A DNA stretch of 24,786 nt from contig JAITAP010000082.1 in NCBI GenBank assembly GCA_031284065.1, forward strand, positions 1 to 24,786, written 5' to 3'. This document shows positions 1 through 5,553 of the stretch, in pieces. A program made the position numbers and the translations under genes. Numbering within the stretch: the stretch's first letter is position 1; every line of letters starts with the position of its first letter. The notes under the pieces are model-generated. The model was not told where the DNA came from, did not search any database, and saw nothing but the letters and a program-made list of their open reading frames with translations. This DNA comes from Prevotellaceae bacterium. GTDB taxonomy: Bacteria; Bacteroidota; Bacteroidia; Bacteroidales; UBA932.

Positions 1-91
1 TCCAAAAACTTGTTATAGCCGCAATGCTAATGCTGCCTGACCTGTTTGGTTTTTTGCGTACATACATACGGCTAAATTAGCAAATTTTTCC

Positions 92-117
92 ATGCGACAC
101 CCTAAATGGTGTCGCAT
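92..117. repeat. Perfect 10-bp hairpin in gene-free DNA
   Basis: Arms ATGCGACACC and GGTGTCGCAT flank a 6-base loop (CTAAAT). The sequence after it on the plus strand is AATTTCT, a poor U-tract, so it could be a weak terminator of a gene lying to the left of the window or a protein-binding site. No reading frame worth calling surrounds it in bases 1-240. Confidence 0.5.
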
Positions 118-286
118 AATTTCTAAAATACTAACTTACAATATATTATAAAACGCGGGGAAATTATGTGTCAAAGTCAGGAGGTTGGTATTTGCCTGTA
201 CATCTCTCCTTGCTACTGAGGTTGTTTTGTTGGAGAAATGAGGTGGAAATGAGGTTTATCTCCGCCCCGTCGCCCTGCCGCGCCAA

Positions 287-452
287 TTCCCCGTAGGGGA
301 ATAATATCAATAGAAAAACGACCATCACCCGCTTTCGCCGTTAGCCTAGCCCGTAGGGCTTTAATAGCGCCGTCATTTTCTATTAATCCCCTACGGGGAA
401 TAAGAAAGAGGCGATAGCCGTTTTTCTATTGCTATTATTCCCCTACGGGGAA
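287..452. repeat. Palindrome cluster bounded by 34-bp inverted repeats
   Basis: Bases 287-320 and 419-452 are inverted copies of each other with 33 of 34 positions matching. Each outer end is a palindrome: TTCCCCGTAGGGGAA at 287-301 and TTCCCCTACGGGGAA at 438-452. Two further palindromes lie inside: AGCCCGTAGGGCT at 348-360 and TCCCCTACGGGGA at 387-399. The 166-bp unit has no open frame of its own and resembles a small non-autonomous inverted-repeat element or a REP-like cluster. I saw no target-site duplication at its edges. Confidence 0.6.
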
Positions 453-490
453 CCGGAGCGAAGCGGAGCTCGGCGCAGCCAATTGGAGCC

Positions 491-542
491 GGTTTGCCGA
501 TACGCCATTGGCGCGGGGTTTGCCGATACGCCATTGGCGCGG
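491..542. repeat. Tandem 26-bp duplication
   Basis: Two perfect adjacent copies of a 26-base unit occupy 491-516 and 517-542. Each unit contains an 11-base palindrome CGCCATTGGCG (503-513 and 529-539). The following 60 bases are very G+C-rich. The block lies about 150 bases upstream of the sigma-factor promoter box and contains no credible gene. Function unknown. Confidence 0.6.
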
Positions 543-700
543 AGGCGGGGGGCGGGGCGCGAACCGCCCGTACGCCCACGCCGGTTCGTTTCCCGCAGGT
601 CGCGGACTTGCGGTTGAAACTTTTAGAAGCTCCCCATAGTGGTAGCTGCCTCTTCGGTTGTCATACATGTATTGGTATAGGAGATAACTAAAAATTAGCG

Positions 701-708
701 TACCTTTG
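701..708 (+). promoter_or_regulatory. Promoter -7 box for the ECF sigma factor gene
   Basis: TACCTTTG matches the Bacteroidetes -7 consensus TAnnTTTG. It lies 32 bases upstream of the chosen ATG. I do not see a -33 TTTG at the usual 19-22-base distance, so the upstream element is either weak or recognised by another factor. Confidence 0.5.
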
Positions 709-740
709 CTGAAAAAAAGAAGCAGAGGCACGTGAGTAGT

Positions 741-1271
741 ATGGAAAATACCATAGGGCAGCTCAGGGAGGGCGACCATCGGGCATACGAGGCTGTTTTT
801 AAGTCGTGGTATGCGCCGCTTTGTTCCTATGCTTGCTCCATGCTGCGCTGCATGGACGAGGCGGAGGATGTGGTGCAAAAAATGTTTTGCGTGCTATGGG
901 ACCAGCGTGCGGAGCTTGACGTACGGATTTCGCTCCAATCCTACCTGTACAGGGCTGTGCACAACCGTTGCCTCAACCGCCTGAAGCACGAAAAGGTGAG
1001 GGAGAAGTACAAAGCCGACGTTGCGCACCGGCACGGAGAAGCGTACGACAGCGCCGACGGGCAGATGGCGCACGACGAGTTGGCGGCTGCGGTAGAGGGC
1101 GCTGTGGCGCAGCTGCCGGAGCAATGCCGCATCGTTTTTGAGCTGAGCCGAAAGGAGGCGTTGACGTACCCCGAAATAGCAGAACGGCTGAAAATTTCGC
1201 ACAACACGGTGGAAAATCATATATCCAAAGCGTTGCGCGTGCTGCGTGAAAAGCTGAAAGAGTTTACGTAG
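741..1271 (+). CDS. ECF-type RNA polymerase sigma-70 factor
   Basis: This is an extracytoplasmic-function sigma factor that directs RNA polymerase to a small regulon and is normally held inactive by a membrane anti-sigma factor. Visible features are a region 2 segment (AYEAVFKSWYAPL followed by DEAEDVVQKMFCVLW, the core-binding and -10-recognition part) and a C-terminal region 4 helix-turn-helix (LTYPEIAERLKISHNTVENH). At 176 residues from ATG 741 it has the usual length for the Bacteroidetes FecI-like group. A GTG at 732 would add three residues; I prefer the ATG. The next gene, 29 bases downstream on the same strand, encodes a FecR-type anti-sigma factor, which supports the assignment. No SusC/SusD-like target follows, which is unusual for this class. 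Confidence 0.93.
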   Translation: MENTIGQLREGDHRAYEAVFKSWYAPLCSYACSMLRCMDEAEDVVQKMFCVLWDQRAELDVRISLQSYLYRAVHNRCLNRLKHEKVREKYKADVAHRHGEAYDSADGQMAHDELAAAVEGAVAQLPEQCRIVFELSRKEALTYPEIAERLKISHNTVENHISKALRVLREKLKEFT

Positions 1272-1300
1272 CTGTTATTCATCTATCACAACAAAAATAT

Positions 1301-2299
1301 ATGACGCAGGATATTGACCGGATTATAGCGCGACACCTGGGCGGCAAGGCGACACCCAAAGAGCAACGCCTGCTACAGGAGTGGCTTGCCGAATCGGAGC
1401 AAAACCGGACGCTCTTTGCTGCGCTCGTGTCGGACGTGAAGCCCAATACGGAAACAGCATGGGCAGCGTTTGAGCAACACATGCGGCGGCACGCTGCCGC
1501 CCCGCCGCCTCCGCGCGCCGCCGTGTGGAGGCTTGCGCCGCCGCTGCTAAGGTACGCCGCCGCCGTTGCGCTGCTCATGGGAGCTGCGGCGGTTGCATGG
1601 GTACAGCTCGACGGCAACAGCGGGCAGCAAATTTGGTTGATAGCCGAGAGCGCAGACAGCGCGAGAGAGTACATTTTGAGCGACAGCTCCGGCGTTTTTT
1701 TGAACAGAGGTAGCAAGCTGTCCGGCGTTGGCGCTTACGGCAACGGAAAGCACGAGCTGCTGCTCGAGGGCGAAGCTTTCTTTGAGGTTTCGGCGGCGGG
1801 TAGCGGGCAGCTCGTGGTGCACGCCGGCCAAACGCTCATCCGCGACGTGGGCACAACGTTCAACGTACAGGCGTACCCCGAAGACAGCTGCGTTACGGTG
1901 TTTGTGCAGAGCGGCGAAGTGCTCTTCTACGCCGAGGCGGGCAGCGGCGTCACGCTAAAGGCGGGCGAAACAGGAACGTTCGACAAGCGCGCCCAAACAT
2001 TCGGCCGCACCCAGACCGACGCCAACGCCACTGCCTACATGACCAAAACGTTCGTGTTTAAGGATAAGCCCCTGCACGAGGTCGCGACGCTCATCGGCAG
2101 GGTGTACGGCGCAAGCATCTGCATAAGCGACGCTGCCGCCGCCGACCAAATCATCAGCGTAACGTTTGACGGGGAAGATATCGACGAAATGGTGGAGGTG
2201 ATAAGCGAAACGATGAACCTGCGGGCAGAGCGAAGCGGCAACGCCTACCTGCTGTCGCCACAACCTGCAAATAACGAAACCGGAAATGCCGAACGCTAA
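1301..2299 (+). CDS. FecR-family anti-sigma factor with C-terminal DUF4974-like domain
   Basis: This inner-membrane anti-sigma factor would hold the upstream sigma factor and release it when a periplasmic signal arrives. Residues 1-60 form the cytoplasmic sigma-binding part (QRLLQEWLAESEQNRTLF). A single transmembrane helix lies at about 82-102 (RYAAAVALLMGAAAVAWVQL). The periplasmic FecR domain covers about 115-215, including LLLEGEAFFEVS and IRDVGTTFNVQAY. Residues about 250-320 (FVFKDKPLHEVATLIGRVYG) resemble DUF4974, a STN-like fold that contacts its outer-membrane partner. The length of 332 residues is typical. Its last 14 bases overlap the start of the next gene, so translation is probably coupled. 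The proline/alanine-rich stretch just before the helix is a linker. Confidence 0.92.
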   Translation: MTQDIDRIIARHLGGKATPKEQRLLQEWLAESEQNRTLFAALVSDVKPNTETAWAAFEQHMRRHAAAPPPPRAAVWRLAPPLLRYAAAVALLMGAAAVAWVQLDGNSGQQIWLIAESADSAREYILSDSSGVFLNRGSKLSGVGAYGNGKHELLLEGEAFFEVSAAGSGQLVVHAGQTLIRDVGTTFNVQAYPEDSCVTVFVQSGEVLFYAEAGSGVTLKAGETGTFDKRAQTFGRTQTDANATAYMTKTFVFKDKPLHEVATLIGRVYGASICISDAAAADQIISVTFDGEDIDEMVEVISETMNLRAERSGNAYLLSPQPANNETGNAER

Positions 2300-4145
2300 A
2301 ATAAGACGCTGCGCAACCGGCCTTCTTCTTTTTCTTTGCGTTACGGTGCAGGCTTTGCCGGTGTTAGAGAAGCCGGTTACGCTGTATGCCCGCAACCAAC
2401 CCATAGGAGAAATCTTGAACGAAGTAAGCCGACAAACCGGCGTACAGTTTTCGTACAGCCCGCAAGCTGTTGACGTGAGCCAACAGGCCTCGCTTGACGC
2501 GCACAACCTGCCCGTGAAAGAGGCGCTCCGGCAGGTTTTGGGAAGCAAGTACGAGTATAAGGTCGTCCGAAAGTTTATCATCCTGCGAAAATCCCGCATA
2601 GAAATATTCCCCTCAACTCCCCAGCAGCAACGTCCGGATGCCGAAAAAATAGAGTATTCGTACATTACCAATCAGCGATACGTAAAAAAATTATGCTACA
2701 CGGATAGTGGTACAACGCTCGACGATTGTCTTATCATTACTAACAACAAAAATTATAAAGTAATGAAAACCCAACTAACTGCCATTGCGCTGGCAGCCGC
2801 AACAAGCGTAAGCGCACAGGCACAGCAACCGTCAACCGTTTCCGGGCAGCTCGAAAAAGCCGGAAAAGAATTTATCGTTCTCATAAAGGAAGTTGTTGAT
2901 AACACAGCGCAAGCCGTGACAATAACCGCCAACGAAATCAACCGGCAAGCCTTGGGGCTGAAAACCGCCGACACATCCGCCGCAGCGCAAGCCGACACGT
3001 CGCCCGCCGCAGCGCAAGCCGACACGCCGCCTGCCGCAGCGCAAGCCGATAGCGTGCATCCTGTAATTTTTACCCTGTTCTACCCTTTCTCCTTTCCCGA
3101 GCTGAACGCGGAGCGGCATATTTACCAAACTTCGTTCACGTGGCTGGTTGGCCTCAACGGAGGCGTAACCGGAGTGGAGGTGGGATGGATGATTAACGCC
3201 AACCGTTACCAAATGTCGGGCGTGCAGGTGGCGGGGTGTAGCAACCTGAGCTTGGGTAGCGTTACCGGCACACAAATAGCGGGGTTCGCAAACCTTGCCG
3301 TCAAGGATACCGCAGACGCTCAGGTGGCGGGGGTAGTTAACGTTGCCCAAAGCGCCGATTTTCAGATGGCAGGTATTGCCAATGCTGCCTACCACAACGG
3401 GAGAGTGCAGCTGGCAGGAGTTGCCAACTCATCGACAAAAGGGGCTACCGCAGCGCAGCTGGCGGGCGTTGCCAACGCCGCGCAAAGCGCCGACTTTCAG
3501 GCGGCGGGTGTTGCCAACGCCGCCTACCGCGACGCAAAAGTGCAGCTGGCGGGCATTGCCAACGTTACCGACACGTCCCGCTGCCAGATAGGTTTGGTAA
3601 ACGCAGCACGAAAGGCCGGCGTGCAGATAGGGCTGGTCAACGTGTGCGACGCCACAGACGGCGTTATGATCGGCTTGGTGAACGTGGCGCAAAAGGGCGG
3701 GCTGCGCGAACTCGAAATCGGCGCGGGAATCGACCAAGTTAACGTTGCCTACCGCATGGGGATAAAAAAGTTTTACACCTTTGCGGAGCTTTCCTACCGC
3801 TGGAACGAATCCCTGTGGCTGACCGGAGTAGGCTTGGGAACGCAAATTACCCTGCCCAAGGGCTGGGGTATGAACATCGAAGGCTTGTCGCAGAACGTGC
3901 TCACGAACAGGTTTTGGGAGCGGAACGGGGTAACCCGGCTGGCGCAGGCGCGCGTAACTGCCGTCAGGCAGCTCGCCAAGCATTTTGCCGTATTTGCCGG
4001 CCCAACATTCTCCGTTTCCTGCACCAACTTCACCGACTCCAACGCTGTTGACCTGAGAGCGCCCTACCACATTTTTTCCGTCAGAGGCAACCACATCGCC
4101 ACCAAAGCATGGGTAGGGTTTTCGGCAGGCGTTAGAATCAATTAG
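2286..4145 (+). CDS. STN-domain protein fused in frame to an LA_2272-like surface-repeat protein
   Basis: The 619-residue frame has three parts. Residues 1-24 are a signal peptide and 28-102 a STN domain (VTLYARNQPIGEILNEVSRQ), the module that talks to FecR/DUF4974 in trans-envelope signalling. Residues 103-159 are a linker with A+T-rich codons unlike the rest. Residue 160 onward starts like a new exported protein (MKTQLTAIALAAATSVSAQA), followed by an Ala/Pro/Asp-rich repeat and, at about 310-473, a run of QxAGxxN and QIGLVN repeats typical of LA_2272-type surface-repeat proteins. The last 140 residues alternate in a beta-strand-like way and may form an outer-membrane barrel. The frame has no stop between the parts. 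It could be one fused protein, or two genes where the second starts at 2763. The position directly after sigma/FecR suggests it is both sensor and target. Confidence 0.75.
   Translation: MPNAKIRRCATGLLLFLCVTVQALPVLEKPVTLYARNQPIGEILNEVSRQTGVQFSYSPQAVDVSQQASLDAHNLPVKEALRQVLGSKYEYKVVRKFIILRKSRIEIFPSTPQQQRPDAEKIEYSYITNQRYVKKLCYTDSGTTLDDCLIITNNKNYKVMKTQLTAIALAAATSVSAQAQQPSTVSGQLEKAGKEFIVLIKEVVDNTAQAVTITANEINRQALGLKTADTSAAAQADTSPAAAQADTPPAAAQADSVHPVIFTLFYPFSFPELNAERHIYQTSFTWLVGLNGGVTGVEVGWMINANRYQMSGVQVAGCSNLSLGSVTGTQIAGFANLAVKDTADAQVAGVVNVAQSADFQMAGIANAAYHNGRVQLAGVANSSTKGATAAQLAGVANAAQSADFQAAGVANAAYRDAKVQLAGIANVTDTSRCQIGLVNAARKAGVQIGLVNVCDATDGVMIGLVNVAQKGGLRELEIGAGIDQVNVAYRMGIKKFYTFAELSYRWNESLWLTGVGLGTQITLPKGWGMNIEGLSQNVLTNRFWERNGVTRLAQARVTAVRQLAKHFAVFAGPTFSVSCTNFTDSNAVDLRAPYHIFSVRGNHIATKAWVGFSAGVRIN
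2763..2825 (+). other. Internal start with signal peptide inside the STN/repeat frame
   Basis: ATG at 2763 opens a textbook signal peptide: MKTQ, a hydrophobic core LTAIALAAATSV, and a cleavage site near SAQA/Q. The 70 bases before it are A+T-rich and read as leader-like DNA (for example AACAACAAAAATTATAAAG), in contrast to the G+C-rich coding sequence on both sides. This is a plausible independent translation start for the repeat protein (460 residues, 2763-4145). If only the long frame is translated, this segment would be an internal hydrophobic stretch. Confidence 0.55.
2967..3044 (+). repeat. Coding tandem repeat, Ala/Asp/Pro-rich (3 units)
   Basis: Three consecutive units of 24, 27 and 27 bases (2967-2990, 2991-3017, 3018-3044) each begin GCCGACAC and end GCCGCAGCGCAA. 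They encode ADTSAAAQ, ADTSPAAAQ and ADTPPAAAQ. The array sits between the N-terminal helix region and the surface repeats, so it is probably a flexible linker whose length can change by slippage. Confidence 0.85.
3219..3700 (+). repeat. QxAGxxN surface-repeat array with 45-residue higher-order duplication
   Basis: About eight units of the form Q-x-A-G-x-x-N followed by three Q/M-I-G-L-V-N units repeat every 16-22 residues. A larger duplication is visible in the DNA: the block starting at 3321 and the block starting at 3456 (offset 135 bases) both encode a QxAGxxN unit, AQSADFQ, AGxANAAY and xVQLAGxAN. This periodicity fits a repetitive beta-type fold. Confidence 0.8.
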
Positions 4146-4182
4146 AAATACCATCCCCTGCCATTCCGACCGCAGCTCACGT

Positions 4183-4212
4183 TGTGGAGACGCACGGCGG
4201 TGCGTCTCCACA
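4183..4212. repeat. 13-bp perfect hairpin after the surface-repeat gene
   Basis: Arms TGTGGAGACGCAC and GTGCGTCTCCACA pair perfectly around a 4-base loop GGCG. A third partial copy of the arm (GCGTCTCCCGCGT) follows at about 4219. No T-run follows, so it is not a classical intrinsic terminator. The arm resembles G+C-rich mobile intergenic repeats found in many bacterial genomes. The rest of 4146-4397 shows nothing else recognisable. Confidence 0.55.
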
Positions 4213-4397
4213 CGGCGGCGCGTCTCCCGCGTCCGGCACAATTCATCTGTAAATGCTGTAGTAATCCGAAGAAATTTAGCTTTGAAAAAACAAAATAACC
4301 GCTATTTTTATTCGCTGCGTATAGGTGAAACAGAGCAACTTCCCGCGTTTATCAGCCCCTCAATAAAATACTACGCCGCAGTATCCCTGTTTTTTTT

Positions 4398-4405
4398 TAC
4401 CTTTG
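4398..4405 (+). promoter_or_regulatory. Promoter -7 box for rbfA
   Basis: TACCTTTG lies directly after a run of T residues and 30 bases upstream of the rbfA ATG, matching TAnnTTTG. No clear TTTG is present at the -33 distance. Confidence 0.5.
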
Positions 4406-4435
4406 CCATCGGCACACAATTAAAAACTCAAAGTT

Positions 4436-4783
4436 ATGGCAACAACGCGACAGCTTAAGGTGGGGCGACAGCTTCAAAAAGACATAGGCGAAATCATCCA
4501 GCGTCAGGGAATGGCGGCGTATGGCGGTGCGCTGCTCACCGTTATGGGGGTGGAGGTCAGCCCCGACCTCAGCTACGCCAAAGTGATGATTAGCATTTTT
4601 CCTTCGGAAAAGACCGCCGAAGTCAAGGCAATCCTCAACGAAAAGCGTATCCGCACAGAGCTTGCCAAGCGCGTAAGAAACCAGCTGCGCGTGGTGCCGG
4701 AGCTGTCATTCTACGTTGACGCTTCGCTGGACTACGTGGAAAATATTGAGCGGCTGCTGAAAGAGGCAGGCTGCGAACAGTAG
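4436..4783 (+). CDS. rbfA: Ribosome-binding factor A
   Basis: RbfA binds the 30S ribosomal subunit late in its assembly and helps mature the 5' end of 16S rRNA. The 115-residue product has the family's length and KH-type pattern: N-terminal RQLKVGRQLQKDIGEIIQRQ, the conserved strand LTVMGVEVSPDLSYAKVMISIF, and C-terminal LRVVPELSFYVDASLDYVENIERLL, where the P-E-L-x-F-x-x-D-x-S signature is clear. The ATG at 4436 fits the usual N-terminus. It stands alone between repeats and is followed by 240 bases without a gene; in many Bacteroidales an ABC-type permease gene follows rbfA, but none is seen here. Confidence 0.95.
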   Translation: MATTRQLKVGRQLQKDIGEIIQRQGMAAYGGALLTVMGVEVSPDLSYAKVMISIFPSEKTAEVKAILNEKRIRTELAKRVRNQLRVVPELSFYVDASLDYVENIERLLKEAGCEQ

Positions 4784-4837
4784 AGCCGCACGGGTGGCAA
4801 AGGAATTTTTTTGGCAATTAAACCCTACTTAAACCCT

Positions 4838-4866
4838 TGTTAGGGGTTAGGAAATGTTAGGGGTTA
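4838..4866. repeat. Short direct repeat downstream of rbfA
   Basis: TGTTAGGGGTTA occurs at 4838-4849 and again at 4855-4866. The surrounding 4784-4985 contains no gene. Meaning unknown; it may be part of a degenerate A+T-rich repeat. Confidence 0.4.
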
Positions 4867-4985
4867 TTTGAGTTGGGGAACTTGTATTGACGCCTCAGGG
4901 GAGACCTTCCCGAACGCCGGCAAGGTTCTCCGAATGATGAAATTTGTGATTTTTTAAGAAACAAGAGCAACCCTGCTTCTCCATT

Positions 4986-5019
4986 TTTGTAGAACCAATC
5001 ATTTTTATGTTTACCTTTG
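4986..5019 (+). promoter_or_regulatory. Promoter of the Cys-rich protein / TonB receptor group
   Basis: TTTG at 4986-4989 and TACCTTTG at 5012-5019 are 22 bases apart and match the Bacteroidetes -33/-7 pattern. The ATG of the next gene begins only 7 bases after the -7 box, so the predicted transcript has almost no leader. Confidence 0.65.
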
Positions 5020-5026
5020 CCGCATC

Positions 5027-5464
5027 ATGCTACGAATTGTAAAACATATTGTCACGGTTACCCTCTGCCTGCTGATTACCGGCGGAGCGGTAGGCGTGCG
5101 CTTTTACGTTTCGGCATGTACGCATAGCGGCGACGTGCAGCTGGCAATGGAAAAAATCCCCCGCAGCTGCTGTAGCCACGATAGCGACAGCGACGCTTCC
5201 GGCGAGCCCCACAAGGATGGCTACTTTGTGGCTCACGAAGAGGGGTGCTGCAAAACTTCATCGCTATCCATCAGCGTGAGCCACTTTGAGGTTTCGCAGG
5301 CGAGCAAGCTAAGCGCCGACCTGCCTTTTGTTACCATCCCCAACCTGTCGCACTTCGCCTGCGCCGGCATCGGCGGCCACACGACGGCCGTAGCCTGTGC
5401 GCCGCGAGTAGCCGACGTTGCCCCTACGCCCATCATCTACCTGCATGGGCAGCTGAGGTTATGA
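5027..5464 (+). CDS. Small exported Cys/His-rich protein, HYC_CC_PP-like
   Basis: The 145-residue product starts with a hydrophobic segment (residues 8-26) that would export or anchor it. The rest carries Cys31, a CC pair at 48-49, a second CC pair at 74-75 and several His residues (33, 51, 62, 70), with a Ser/Asp/His-rich stretch between the pairs. This spacing and the C-terminal PTPIIYLHGQLRL resemble the HYC_CC_PP family of small proteins found next to TonB-dependent receptors and HMA proteins in Bacteroidetes. The function of the family is not established; metal (copper) binding in the envelope is the natural inference from the Cys/His content and from the next two genes. It precedes the receptor gene by 89 bases on the same strand. 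Confidence 0.72.
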   Translation: MLRIVKHIVTVTLCLLITGGAVGVRFYVSACTHSGDVQLAMEKIPRSCCSHDSDSDASGEPHKDGYFVAHEEGCCKTSSLSISVSHFEVSQASKLSADLPFVTIPNLSHFACAGIGGHTTAVACAPRVADVAPTPIIYLHGQLRL

Positions 5465-5553
5465 TACGTGGAGTCAAAATTTTTGCTTGCCGCAAGTAAA
5501 GCAAGCCAATTTTTGTACATCACTATTAGTAACAAATTCAGCAAAAAAAAATC

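Noticed and set aside
491..542. CRISPR array
   Set aside because: Only two directly adjacent units with no spacers and no cas genes.
435..878. 147-residue minus-strand open frame across the repeats and the sigma-factor start
   Set aside because: Its sequence is made of the translated palindromes and tandem repeat followed by antisense of the sigma gene, with no recognisable domain.
2967..3044. CRISPR-like or noncoding tandem repeat
   Set aside because: Units keep the reading frame and sit inside a coding region, giving an Ala/Asp/Pro linker.
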